From positions 124,137-188,136 of the forward strand of contig CM024184.1 of NCBI GenBank assembly GCA_013433145.1: a stretch of DNA of 64,000 nt, written 5' to 3'. Under the pieces are notes generated by a model. The model had not been told where the DNA came from. It did no database searches and saw only the letters and a program-made list of their open reading frames with translations. Shown in pieces: positions 23,701 to 46,888 of the stretch. A program made the position numbers and the translations under genes. The DNA comes from Ascaris suum. Lineage: Eukaryota > Nematoda > Chromadorea > Rhabditida > Ascarididae. The stretch's first letter is position 1; each line of letters opens with the position of its first letter.

Positions 23701-26128
23701 AACATATATGCGGATTCATTCAGAAATATATTTAGAGCTGGTCAAAGCCATCATTCACTATATTATATGCGCAACGTCTTTCCGTTTAATTATTCAACGA
23801 TGAATCTACAGTCCTTGTTAGCAGCGATGATTTTTGAATGAACGCCATTAGCTTCCTTATAAGAATGGAGTTCAATAATGGCATCTATGCAATATTAATT
23901 GGTGACAAAAAATAAGGTCGATACTGCAAAATACAAATATTTATTCGAAACCTATTAGAAGATATGCAGGAAGTCATCGTACGTGGTCTCACGACGATTT
24001 CTTCTCGACTTTCATAGTTCTTTGAAGTTTCTTTCTATTCGATAGTTGAAAATCAACTTCATTTTTAAGGATAAGGTGCGGTACTTGGAAAGGAATAGAT
24101 TTCGGCGTTCCACTTGATGAGGCTTCGAGAAAGCGGCAGTGAGAAACGTTGATCACAGATTAACAGTACGGAACGCTCTTTCTAGCAAATTCTTTCGTTT
24201 GCATTTAGTTCTGCAGCAGACTGTCTGTTCACCTTTATGAAAAGAACACTGAAAACTTAAAGAGGTAAAAAAAAATCATCTCATCTTAAAAGCTGTATAT
24301 CTGTCTGAGAAACAAAACTGAATCAGATAAGAGAGAAATGAGTCAGGAGCTCAGAAATGACTCATTTTCTTTGCCTTCTACAGAAACCTTGAAGACCACT
24401 TTCAGGGACCTTCGGAGATAACTGAGTAAAAGATCATCTTCAGGGACGTTCGAAGACAAGTATAAAGAGCTCAGTCTTTCACAGCCCACCAAATGAAAAC
24501 AACGATCGAAGACCAGTTGGAAGCATTCCCCTAATACTGTTCAGCTGCTTACAAAATGATGATGTTGCTTGCTAACACAGTATGCAACGAATGCTGTAAA
24601 ATGCTTTTGTGGCGGTAAAATTACGCATTGCCACGTCAAAGTTTCTTTCCCGATATTAATTCAAGTATTGGACAAAAGCTCCTTTAGAAATCAGCATTTG
24701 TAAATTCATTATGCGAGCATCATATAACATATAACTTACAGCTGGAAAGTCTCAGCTTGAACGTTCTCGTGCTGACGAACGGGTATTGTGAACCATAGTG
24801 CACGGGCACCATCAACGAACGGCTAAAATTATTTCGAACTAACCAGTAGGGATTTATTGGATCCATCAATGGGCGTGAATGTCTAATTGACGGAGAAAAT
24901 CCTCACTGAGGCGGAGTTGTCTTCACCATCTATTGTCAAATCCCATCGTTTCAGAGCGATTTTGACTGCCTGCTGCCCGAAAATTTTCCCCATCTCACCT
25001 CTCTATGAAAAACAAGCGAATGCTATTTAAATTAAAACGTTTGAGAACCTGTGTTTCATCTCATTAAGTTCGTTTCTGCGTCCCACCTACAGTCTTTATT
25101 CTTATCGAAGTAATGATAGCAGCAGTAGTGGTAATAGTAGTAGTACTAGTATGGTAGTGGGAGTAGTAGTACAACGTGTGAGCTCATCCGCAATCTAAAC
25201 GGGCCATAGACTTTTAAGAGAATCATTATTTCTGAGAAAGAAAGACAAACATTTCACTAGATCGTATATAACCAGAAGGCTCAACGACGATGCGTCGTCG
25301 GTCTTTGCCTTTCGTTTCGCGTGCATTAGTGAAGTAAGTGTCGGGCTCCCAGACGCGTTTATTGAGAGGCACAACAACTTCTTCCACATCTTCTCGACTG
25401 TCCACTTCATAAGCTAACCTCGTGTCCTGCCACTGCTGCCGCAAATACACATCCACATCCTATAGGTGTCTTACGGTAGCGATTGGATAGACGGTTGATT
25501 TCGTTCACATCACGCAAACACAAAGATGAGTCAAGCAGTGAGCAGTCACTTGATGTAAAATGGGGCAGAAGTCGCCAGCATCAGAGCTGCCCAAATGGAA
25601 GTCGGCTTTAAGAATTGTGAAGAAATATTCGGCTCAAGGAACATTCAGCCGCCCGTATCGGTTACTTCAATCACGGTGCTGAAGATACAATATGTAAATG
25701 CAGAAAAGTAAGACGACGGCAGTTGACAGTCCGCGTAAACCTGTCCATTTCGGTTCCTCTCCTGGGGATTATCGCTAATTCATCGAACTGCCCACGTTTT
25801 GCTTCTACATTTAACAGAATATCATATTGGCCTATTTAAAATAAATGAGTAGTAAGATGGTGATCAAAGCGGAAGCGAACTTACAGCGTCATGCTGATGC
25901 CACTGAACTCGGTTGACGAAAAGGGAAGTGATGACAACAATGGAGGAGTGATCGGCGCTATCTGCAAAACAAACAATAAATGGAATGTCTAAGTAATAAG
26001 GATTGCAACCTCTGACTGGCGGTCGAGTGTATTCGTCGTAGTCAGAGAAGAGTCGCGAAAGGATTTGCCCCTCGAAGCCTATCTGCCGCGATCGAAGTAC
26101 CTTCGACGACTGTGCGTCCACCCAAACA
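17599..26128 (-). CDS. Divergent pentameric ligand-gated ion channel subunit (GABA/glycine-receptor-like), partial
   Basis: Plasma-membrane neurotransmitter receptor subunit. Recognised exons in transcript order: 26010-26128, 25885-25961, 25258-25459, 24740-24838, 23329-23475, (pre-M1/M1 exon not found), 21198-21296, (possible M2-M3 micro-exon), 18664-18843, 18290-18385, 17599-17787. In order they show the N-terminal helix, loops D/A (VDVYLRQQWQDTRLAY, VWEPDTYFTN), a Cys-loop region with no cysteine, the NYPIEDVVYLW strand, loop C, the end of M1 plus M2 (SWLHFWIF..SVPRTVSAAVPFFIF), M3 (SIQVWLLFCLTITFLSLVEY) and a probable M4. Phases join wherever exons are contiguous. Arg at pore position 0' suggests an anion channel. 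The ligand is unknown. The signal-peptide exon lies upstream and was not identified. Confidence 0.88.
18290..18385 (-). CDS. pLGIC exon: intracellular M3-M4 loop (tentative)
   Basis: Acceptor TTTCACTTCCCAG, donor GAC|GTGAAT; 32 codons, phase 0/0, consistent with the M3 and M4 exons. The peptide is basic and Gln/Ser-rich (NRTIRSSYSHVHRLRHRQQW), as expected of the poorly conserved cytoplasmic loop. Confidence 0.55.
18664..18843 (-). CDS. pLGIC exon: M3 and start of intracellular loop
   Basis: Acceptor ATCCGCAG, donor GAG|GTCGAG, phase 0/0. Reads PYLASEGVGSIQVWLLFCLT, then ITFLSLVEYFIVICCGIRR and a polar loop. It matches the ..KAIDVW..VC..FVFL.L.EYA M3 signature. Confidence 0.9.
20722..20758. 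repeat. 14-bp inverted repeat, 9-nt loop
   Basis: TACTCTATCAAGCG opposite CGCTTGACAGAGTA with one mismatch, inside an ion channel intron. Confidence 0.8.
21198..21296 (-). CDS. pLGIC exon: end of M1 and pore helix M2
   Basis: 33 codons between ATCGTTACAG and TTG|GTAAGT: IVASWLHFWIFGSWSVPRT, then VSAAVPFFIFAALL. SW..FWI is the conserved end of M1. Counting from FWI puts Arg at 0', preceded by Val-Pro instead of Pro-Ala. M2 then has Pro at 7' and Phe at 8' and 9', where Leu 9' is the usual gate. Confidence 0.88.
23329..23475 (-). CDS. pLGIC exon: post-Cys-loop strand to loop C
   Basis: Acceptor TTTTCTTACAG, donor G|GTAAGC. Reads NYPIEDVVYLWANSPPTVVP and later AIAEDCVGNYTVG. The Y.Y...DV.Y.W motif immediately follows the Cys-loop in this superfamily. 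The DC..NYTVG stretch corresponds to loop C and retains one cysteine. Confidence 0.93.
24370..24466 (+). repeat. Imperfect direct repeat around TTCAGGGAC
   Basis: Two copies of TTCAGGGACSTTCGRAGA about 47 bp apart in an ion channel intron. Confidence 0.6.
24740..24838 (-). CDS. pLGIC exon: Cys-loop region without cysteines
   Basis: Placed by phase between the flanking exons (acceptor ACTGGTTAG, donor T|GTAAGT). Reads RNNFSRSLMVPVHYGSQYPF, then VSTRTFKLRLSSY after joining. The YP and KLRLSSY parts align with FPxDxQxCxLxLxSY, but the second cysteine is Phe and the first is absent. The alternative acceptor 12 bases downstream breaks phase with the preceding exon. Confidence 0.75.
25115..25167. 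repeat. Degenerate (AGT)n trinucleotide tract
   Basis: Imperfect AGT/GTA units in the intron between two ligand-binding-domain exons of the ion channel gene. Confidence 0.7.
25258..25459 (-). CDS. pLGIC exon: loops D and A
   Basis: DVDVYLRQQWQDTRLAYEVD ... PLNKRVWEPDTYFTNARETK ... VVEPSGYIRS. The RQ.W.D.RL.Y and W.PDT.F.N motifs are diagnostic of the anion-selective branch of the superfamily. Phase 0 in, phase 1 out (A|GTGAAA). Confidence 0.95.
25885..25961 (-). CDS. pLGIC exon: beta-1/beta-2 strands
   Basis: SADHSSIVVITSLFVNRVQW + HQHDA, between TTGTTTTGCAG and GCT|GTAAGT. It matches the V.V...V..I......D segment between the RPP motif and loop D. Confidence 0.9.
26010..26128 (-). CDS. pLGIC exon: N-terminal extracellular helix
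   Basis: Acceptor TATTTTCAG. Reads VWVDAQSSKVLRSRQIGFEG, then ILSRLFSDYDEYTRPPVR. The LL..YD...RPPV pattern is the conserved N-terminal motif of Cys-loop receptor ligand-binding domains. It starts with one base, so an upstream exon (signal peptide) must end in phase 2. Donor G|GTTGCA is non-optimal but phase-correct. Confidence 0.88.
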
Positions 26129-27608
26129 CTGAAAATACATCATCCGTTCACTTCATTTTTGAATATACATACTACTTTGGACAATGATGTTGGCAGATAA
26201 GTTCATAGCGTTTATTGCTTCATAGAGCTTGACCGGAACATGCATGTCTCTGGACAGGTTTTACGCATTACTGACTGATAAGGTATCGGCTGTCAAATAC
26301 AGTGTAGCAGTCAAATTGCAAAGCATGTTCTTCGACAATTTTGATACTCGCACTCAACCGCATTCAAAGTCTGCAGAAGAGGCGCCAGTCATTTTCAGGT
26401 TTGCCTCACGCTCGCTTAGAAGCACCATTTTTTAAATCATCTAAACAGCTAACGCTCAAAGAATAACGCTGACGATTGGCAATGTGTTGTCCCACGAGAA
26501 GAGAGAGGCACAGATCTGTAAGTGTCCCCTTCATTCAGAACGACCAACTCTTACGACCTCAGCTTCTGTGCATTCTTTTCCGAACAAGAGTGACGAAAAA
26601 TTGCTGTGTAGTTACATTACACGGTTGCGTTCTCGAGATCACTGCTAAGTGAAGCGTCTACACTATCGTCATCCAGCATGGAAGAACGCCTTGGTAGAAT
26701 CACTTAAACAATTGCCTGTTCTCCCTGGTGAGTGAACGCCACTTGTGGGCAATCCATTCGGTGATATAAGTCTTCCTTTCAACAACATATATGCTTATGA
26801 TGGCTTCTGCAGTTTCGAACAGTGTTCACACTAGAAAATTAGAAACCGTAGAAATGTCAAGTTTTGTCGACTTGAGATGTCGTGGTGTTTGAAGCGAAAA
26901 AATTTCCCTATGAGTCAATATACAGCAGTGTTGCACACTGTATGGTGGGCAAGACTTCTGATACAAAACCTGTCGAATGCTATCGATAGACATTCGGCTA
27001 AAAAAAGAATTTTTCAGCAAAATTCGAATTTTACAAACTCATGTCCTTTTTTTAAACAGTTCTCAAAGCATGCCACTCCCTACTGATACATCTTGAACGT
27101 TTAACCAAACCTCGATGATCGATTTTTGGAGGGAAATCCGCCTCAATTAACCGTTTTTGCTTGATAAGTCAGGACTTCAAACATGAGAAAGTGATTCGGT
27201 TTTATAAATCTGAAATTTTATACATGTTGCTGCGCTGTGTTTCCTACCAGAATCCCCCCCTCCCCCCAAAGAAAACAAAGTTCCAGAGAAACGAAAAGGA
27301 AGAATTCGCTGGAGATTTTGTGGGAAAGGACACACAGAATCGCCACAGTGTTGTGAGAGGATTCTACGTCTCCTCCCGCTGTTGTGATTCTTTCATGACG
27401 TACTGAAACTCTCTGTATCGTTTCTTAGGCGGTTTTGTAGTGTTATTAAGGAGCGCAATCTCCCTCTCCCTTCCCCCTTTTGCCACGAATCAACGCGACA
27501 CCGTAAGCTATTTCTGATGCTAACTTTATTTAAAGTGCATACTTTACATACATCCACATATTTTCTCTTCTTTGTAGAACAATAGCTCGATCATCTCACA
27601 GTATATGT

Positions 27609-27668
27609 CGGATCGGCGCCCTCGAACATTGCTGTGTAAGACACACAATGTTCCATGGTGCCGATCCG
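27609..27668. ncRNA. miRNA-precursor-like hairpin
   Basis: A 60-nt hairpin. The arms CGGATCGGCGCC...GAACATTG and CAATGTTC...GGTGCCGATCCG pair over about 28 bp with two mismatches, one G-U and one bulged C. Arm length fits a microRNA duplex, but the terminal loop is very short. Either strand could be transcribed. It lies alone between the ion channel and pah genes. No known microRNA seed was recognised. Confidence 0.4.
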
Positions 27669-30600
27669 AAATGTAGCTTTGGTTTACGAAACAGCTAATG
27701 GATAGCCTGAAGTGTACATGACCTCCTTATTTGAAGATGTCAATAGCGCTGCAAGGAGGTACTCTCTCTGTGTTGATTTCCGCTCTTTCCCAAATATAAC
27801 AAATGAAAGAAGTTATTTCTCTAATCACTACTAGACCAATAAATAATGAATATGAGCAACTGAAATATTAGGTGATCTGACCGCTCACGCATCTTCTATC
27901 AAACATTCGGTTTCTATCAGCTTTTGCTAATTTGATCTGCAAAATAAGTATCCCGTCGGCACGTATGTGTACGTGTGTGCCAGCTGGCTGTCTCTTCTCA
28001 GGAACCGCTGCAATTAGAGTTATAAAGAATCGTTGAGGCAATCCACGTTATAGGATGACTTTCCACATCGTAACTCACGTTCACATACGAAATTAAAGAG
28101 GCGCTGCAAGTTTTCAAAGGCAGAAAAATTCAGTTAGTTTTCTATCTTATGCCGTTCTGATACGATTAACGATTCTTGTACGCAAATTTTTGCGAACGGT
28201 CGACATGGTAAAAATACGAAGGCATTATTCCTTGCTTTTACTATATGTAGATAACGTATCCTATGTATCCTATCCTATGGTGGAGAGGACACAACGTTAT
28301 AAATTGTGCTATTTCCTACGGCACTATGCCATCTTCTCGTCTTCCTGCCGCAGTTGTGTAAAATGAGGAACCGATTACAGTTACAGTTATCTTTTTCACA
28401 TTCAAATGTCTATAACTTCCCATGTAGTTAATCCATCATTACGACAGAGCATAAGAACGGAGGCCATCCTATGGTCTACATTATTACCACCGAATTTCAT
28501 GGTTCCAGCTTCAATGCCTTAAGATTTTAGTGGCGAACAGACAGAGAGATACCTGCAATGTACAGGCTGAGATATGATGACCCTATGATGTGCTTCTCAG
28601 AAAAAAATAAGCAAAAACGTTTAAAGTAGTTACTTTTAGTTGGAGAATAGCAATATGGAGATAGCCGGTCGTACAGATGAGGATACTATCAGCTTGCGTC
28701 AAAAGAACGCAAAAGTTTTCGACCCACAGTGAGTTCATCGTAAAACATTCTAAAGAAGTTACTCTACACTCCAACGACCTAAAAATTCGCTTTCTGATTT
28801 CAAACGTAATTAGTTTATACAAAACAAGGACAGTTGACATACCAATTGAAACACTCTCAGCAACTCGATTTCTGCCCAGAAAACGTCATTGGACATTGAA
28901 GTTCCCCCTTTTTTTAGATCCGAGAAAGGTGATTTTTTAGTTCCTAGAAAGTTTCATACTTCCCTCTATAAAAAATCGTACTGAAATGGGCATTTCTGAG
29001 GATAGAGTCGGATACACTGAGCCGTTTATCACCTCCACCCATTAGAAAGAAAGAAATAAAGTCGGCAAAGCTACTATAAATCGGTGCGCACATAAGTAAA
29101 CGCACAAAATTTACAAAAATCGCCTCTGTATAGTGAAAGGAGTGTGGAGCGTTACGAAATATCGCGCCGTATTTTAAATGCTTTTGCATTTTGCCCTCTC
29201 GATTTTTTTGCATCGCAGAGCATTTCCTGCGCGCATTCTAAAGCATGTGGGTTTATTTAATTTAAGGTTTAATAGACGTTGTGGCAATTGATTTTATTGC
29301 TGTCTATTCTCATTCTTTTTCCTTTGTATCATTTATACCTGCAATCAGCATGTTTTTCGTTATGCTCGCTTCACATAATACGACAGTGTTTCACATTTTA
29401 GCTGTTTTTTTTTATTCCGCCCACCATGGCGGCACACATCTCGACCCGAACATCATCCTTTAGCCGCCCTTCATCTGCACTTAGATGAAGTATACCGTGT
29501 TAAAGAAAAAAAGTTTTGTGTAGTTCTCTATATTTGTTTGGATGGATGCGTTGCAGTAACGATGAAAATAGCAACCAAAATAGAGTTTATGAATGCACAT
29601 AAAAAGGTGCTCACTAACGGTCCGACAAGCAAACTGCACCGCTATGCCATCTATCATTTCGCTAAAGAATTTATTTTATTTCTAAGTTGATTATTTAAAT
29701 CAATAGTATTCACGTGCTTATATATCATAAATAAAGAAACGCGCATTTCTTGTATATAAGGATTAATCGATGCGCTTGCATTGATCAAAAATCCTTCATA
29801 ATTATTTCATTTATAGCCAAACGAAAACATTCAATTTATTAGAATGATTTAGTGCACCGAGTATCGCGATATCTTGCAGCTTCATTAACTACAGTCAACA
29901 ATAAAATCTTAAAATTATTACAATGAATGCAAAATTATCTCATAGAATGCTTCCTCATTCAGCGTATGGCCATATGCAAATTCAGGAAAAGGAAATTTGC
30001 ATAACCTTATTTTGATACTGCCATCTTTAATGTATTTTACTTTCGACTATGGTATCCTGCCAAAACGTTTAGCAAAACATTCCACTTATTACTGAGATCA
30101 AGATAGAAGAAAACTTTGCGTTCGTTTCCGAACATCTGTTCAGTGAGACGCCAGAAGCAAGACGAAAACAGCGACCAAGCTGGTCTTTGTAAAAACACAT
30201 GAGAAACTATATACTATAAAAGCAACGGTTAAGTCCTAAATATGTGCCTCACTTAGAGAGGGATACACTCTCAAGTGAACCTAAAAGATGTACTACCTGC
30301 AAGTTAGAATGATACCTGTAACGAGTACACAGTGAGAGGAACATCACAAACATTGCATTTTTTGTCCATTCCTTCAATAAATAAAACAAATACTCAGTCA
30401 GAATAATAATAATAAACAGTTATCTCTCACAACGCACTTTTGACGTTTTCTTGTGCCTAGACGATAAAGTTGACACCATTTGCTCTTTCATGAGCACAGG
30501 ATTACTGTTGTTGAAGCAATTTTGAGAATACCAATATATAGGCTTCACTAATGACTCCGTCACACTATTCCCAATTTCGGCCTGATAAGTCTTTTTGAAA

Positions 30601-31101
30601 TTATTTGGAAAATTTTTGACCGCCGTGCTTTATTTCAGTCGTTATTCATGAACAGACCTGATACAACAACATCAAATTTGTACTCTCACACAGATTAGGC
30701 GAATGATGAGAAATGTATAAAAGTTTCTATTAAAGGGAACATTCCAAAGACGTATAGCGAAATAAGCATTCCAGTTCCAGAATGGTCTTGATCAGTTGCT
30801 CTCAGAAAAAATTTCCCGTGCTTCTAGTTCAGTTCTTTTGTTACCTCATCCCGATAATAAAAAATTCTCCAGAAAAAGAACGAAACATGTTAATTTAATA
30901 ACACTCTGACGTTTTGTCAGTGCTGTACTTATCCACCCACCTTTCTTTCCTCCCTTTCTCATCTCTTTGACTTGGAAAAATAATTTTCAAATTATGCAAA
31001 CCTGTGTAAGAAAAAAAATAGTATTGATATGATGAATTGAGAGCGCATTTCGCGAAGAGATGAGCTGAGGGGGTTCTATTAGTTCAGAGGGCAGCTTCAG
31101 G

Positions 31102-31188
31102 ATGAGCACGAGCGAGCAGCCAGCCGCGGTTGCTGAGGCGCTTACTGCAATTGAATGTCTGCTGCTAGCGGCTGAAGACAGTTGTTAA
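31102..31188 (+). CDS. Short ORF MSTSEQPAAVAEALTAIECL..., possible 28-aa peptide
   Basis: ATG to TAA, 28 codons, in a local GC-rich patch (31080-31200) inside an otherwise AT-rich 7-kb gap. The Ala/Glu-rich amphipathic composition is unlike the surrounding chance ORFs. It may be a first exon or a small peptide. No splice partner was recognised. Confidence 0.2.
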   Translation: MSTSEQPAAVAEALTAIECLLLAAEDSC

Positions 31189-33112
31189 AAACGAAGTAGC
31201 GCTGCTGTAGTAACGTTTGACGTTGCTCTCCCTGTTTGCAAAGCTCAGCACCGCAAACATCCGGACAATCATCCACACACCAACGTGCTGCCAACTCTTC
31301 ACGAACTCACTTCACTTTGCATCATCTTCCACAAATTGCGCCCAATATTTACGCCTAATCGTATCAAAGTAGCATTCCGCACAAAAACAAAGTACAACTG
31401 ATGATTTAGCTTGGGGTAGTTTTTCAAATATAAGTTGGAAATGACGAATATTATCGGAATATAAGGTTGAGGACAAAAAAAATGAAAAAACCCATCGGGC
31501 GCGAACATCACGTCCAGGAAGTAGCCGGAAGTGAAAGTTCCTTCAGTATGGACAAAAAACATGAGCTCTGTGATGAACGAGTGAGGGCGAATTTATATCC
31601 AGCACAGTTATAGATTTTACATTACACTTTAGAGTTCAACATCACAGTAATTCATTTATTATGAAGAATCTATACTTCAAACAGCTAATTGAGGAAGTGA
31701 AATGAAAACAGCTAGCAAACCTCAACAATCCCACTGCTTAACGAAGAAACCAGAGAAGATAATTTCAACAGTAGGCATTAATTAGAACAGATTAAATATA
31801 CAGGATGCGAATGGGAGATAACTAAAATTGATATCAAATCCCACTTCTAAGTTTCGAGTATTTTCCTCGCAAGTTCAAGTCCATTATCACTGATAAAAGC
31901 TAGATTCTTTTCTTAAGTACATGTTAGAATAGGAGTAAAAAGCATTTGCAATTTCTTTTGTTAGGCCAAGTGGGTTCCTGAACTGCGAATAAACGATGAT
32001 ACACAGCTAATGATGGCTTCACAGCATAGCTGAAGTGATCAATCCCAACAGTTTTCTGCAAAATATTCATTACTTTCAATATGGTCACTTATAAACTGCT
32101 AATCTGAATGGATAAAAAAAGTGAGCCGACCGGCGACAAATCGCAAACAATTTTTAAAACATGTTTCAGCGCTTAGAAATTTCACAGATTAATTGTCTTT
32201 GTTTACTCATTCTTGAGGTTGAATCTGATGAGCTTGATAGATATACGTTTCTAGCTCAAACTAATGGGATAAATGGCTGAGAAGTTCGGAACTATCTGCA
32301 AGGTGGAAGAGTGGAAGAGTGCATCGAAGAGCCTTTGAAAGCTGCGAGAAACGCATTCAAGATGCATGTCGCTTCGCCAGCACACATAAAACCAATTCAC
32401 GTCTGCACCCAGGAAATTTACATCATATAAAGGAATATGTTTTTTTCAACGAACTGGCAGAGTGACATTATGGAAGCCCAGACATTTAAACTGCCGACTG
32501 CATAAAGCCTGATTGCTAATTGCTACAGATTTTCCTCTAACCGGTGTGCCCATGGGAAGTGAACATTGCCACAAAAATTTTAAGGCTTTGAAAGTTTTGG
32601 AAAAGACTGCAAGAATATGAGTGCTAATCACGATCAATCATTGTCTTTCAATAATTACATGCTATTATGTATGCAATCGGTGATCCAACGTTAGATGATT
32701 ATTCAAGAAGATGAGGCTTACGGGCACGGCTAGTTTCGAGTCACAAGCACAACTTGGAAATAAAATCCCACTAATACCATAACGACGCCATCATCATTGT
32801 AGATGCTTTCTGATTTAACACCTTCGAATAGACATATGTCAGCCGCAGAAAATCACCTTGAAGTATGTGCCAATTTTTTATTATGTATCAGTTGTTTACA
32901 GGCACCAAATAGTTTCATCGATGAATCATCTTTCATAATTGTTTTTACTTCCTCTACAGCATACTAGAATGCAATGCAATGCTTCCAAGTCTGAGGTATG
33001 TTACCACATATGTAAAAGCATGCTTTTAGCCGTAGTATGTGCAGAACACAAGCAAAAGAGTAAGCACTGCTCGTAAGCATAAATCATTGTGTTGACGAAG
33101 CGTGTGAACATT

Positions 33113-33118
33113 TTTATT
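33113..33118 (-). promoter_or_regulatory. Candidate poly(A) signal AATAAA for pah
   Basis: AATAAA on the minus strand, 175 bp past the pah stop codon; a plausible 3' end. AT-rich DNA makes chance matches common. Confidence 0.35.
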
Positions 33119-33292
33119 TTTGCTTTACAACGTCCACGGATTGTGGTTTCACTCTGATTCGAGTGCATTTCTTCAACATTACAACCGTCAGCGTAGTAAA
33201 GGCAATTTTCTTAATTAACGCAGTAAAAAAATTCAGCCAAGCTCAGAAAACTTATAGCGCATTCAAACTCATAAAAATCCAGGAAAGTTGCA

Positions 33293-45048
<11,756 letters not shown>

Positions 45049-46313
45049 CTGAAAATTTACATGCCTTTAGCATTCAAAGAACTTCCTTTCCCCATATAAA
45101 GCACCCTCTGTCTCACCCACGCTTCCGCTAAGCACTTACACATAGTTGTGTCACACATAAATGTTAAGTGATCGTTGAAAAATTCCCTGAACTTTGAAGA
45201 AAAGATCTGAATGATATGCAACCATTTACTATGTAAATTCGTTTTTTTTTTTCAATAGCATGAACCGTACTGAAGAAGAGGGCTTGTAATGGCATAAATA
45301 ATTTAATCAATGAGAATAGATAGAAATCTATAAATTTTAAGCTCATTTTCGTGACTTTTGTACTCGCTTAAACATTCACACATTGTAAAACATTAGATTT
45401 ACTAGAAATGAAAAAAAAACATTTAAGAGACACAAGTTGAATTCATTCGTAACCATGAAATATTCAGGCGAGAATCGTTGCAAGGCATCCGATGATCTAT
45501 CGGTGGTAACAGACGGGAGCATTTGCCCAAATTAGCTGTCGTACAAACGAACGACGGGAAACGCAAACAGAAAAACTCAACTGACCATAGTAATCAACCG
45601 ATTACCTCTCAGTGGCAGAACCAGTTTTTTATACGCGATGATGTGGTATATTATTGTAAAGGCCACTATCTGCATCACGCTCCATTCTTTCATACCCAGA
45701 GTTCTAGTTGTTTTTTTAAAGGCAATCTCTCTTCTCAAAATGCTTTCATGTTTTCAATAAAATGCAGGCTGAAACTAAAGTTGATACTACGGAAAAGAGA
45801 ATTGTAATAATATGCACGTTATACTACAATGTTGCTGCTTTACTTCACTTAACCATTGGATGAAATACACAAAGGAAATCATATTTTGTCGAGAGGGGGC
45901 CATATGGATCTGTTTTTCCTTCGCTAGAGAAAAAATTTCCTATTCTTATATGGCAACAATTACATGACTGAGTTTAAGATATCTGCATCCGGAAAATACG
46001 CTACACAGACAAATGTGGTCAAGCGTAAAGAAGTGCATTTTGCACAACAGGGGGCAAAGTTTTTTAATGTATGCGCATATCATTGAAGAATATTGAGAAT
46101 GACTACGCAGCTATGGGCACACTAGTGATATAAGTACAGTGATTTTGATCACATAGATTTAGACATGCTTACCTCTTATTAAGTGGAAAGGTACCTGATA
46201 CGAGTGATATTCATCGATCTGTTTCTCGTATGCATTCGTCGAATTCATGAACAAAAGGTCATCAGCTGCCTTGACTCTAAATTTTTGGAAAGACCGAGAG
46301 TCCATGCGATTAC

Positions 46314-46339
46314 TTCTTTCGACCTCACGGTCGAAAGAA
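46314..46339. repeat. Perfect 11-bp stem, 4-nt loop
   Basis: TTCTTTCGACC and its reverse complement around TCAC, in the region upstream of the recognised pah exons. Confidence 0.85.
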
Positions 46340-46779
46340 CATGCCCGATCACGTACTCAAATTTTATCTAATGCGACTATTCGAACAAATCTTCTACACA
46401 AACATCGGTTTGGTACTAGATAATTTGCGAAATACATCCCTAGCGGTCGCAAAATGCACGGTAGTTTTCAGACAAATACTGAAATGTCTATCACGTTTTT
46501 TTGCAAGTTAGTGAATCGATTTAAAAGTTGATGTAGAGGTGCCAAGTTTTATAGCTCTAAATACAGTGATGACTTGAAACTATTGGATAAACGAACAGAC
46601 GCACACACTTACAAGTAAAAACAGACAGCTCTATTATAATGTATTTGCAGATTGAATGTGTAAGTGAGTATAAAAGAGCAATTATAAATGAAGCCATATG
46701 AAGTGCATTCAAATCATAATGAAATATTAATAAGAGCTTGCCACCCACATTTGTCTTATGACAACATCTAGAATGTTAC

Positions 46780-46888
46780 CATCGAGTGTTTCTCATGGTG
46801 CAATTGCATCTTTCCGTCTCTTGATTTAGCTTGCAAAACAAGCAACCCTCTGGTGCTTGGCATTTATGACGAGTAAGCTCTTCCACAT
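46780..46888 (-). CDS. Orphan Cys-rich exon candidate
   Basis: Acceptor CGTATTTGCAG and donor TG|GTAACA enclose 35 open codons: VEELTRHKCQAPEGCLFCKL, then NQETERCNCTMRNTR. The spacing C-x5-C-x2-C-x8-C-x-C suggests a zinc-binding or disulfide-rich module. It lies upstream of pah but fits no known part of aromatic hydroxylases. No neighbouring exon was found, so it could belong to another gene or be chance. Confidence 0.35.

Larger units (their letters stand above)
26129..33292. other. Intergenic between the ion channel and pah genes
   Basis: Should contain the missing 5' exon(s) of the ion channel, but none was recognised. Holds the miRNA-like hairpin at 27.6 kb and the short GC-rich ORF at 31.1 kb. 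The remainder is featureless AT-rich DNA. Confidence 0.5.

Noticed and set aside
24925..24995. Minus frame MGKIFGQQAVKIALKRWDLT between two ion channel exons
   Set aside because: Does not fit the receptor fold or its splice phases and ends in a stop after 36 codons; probably chance.
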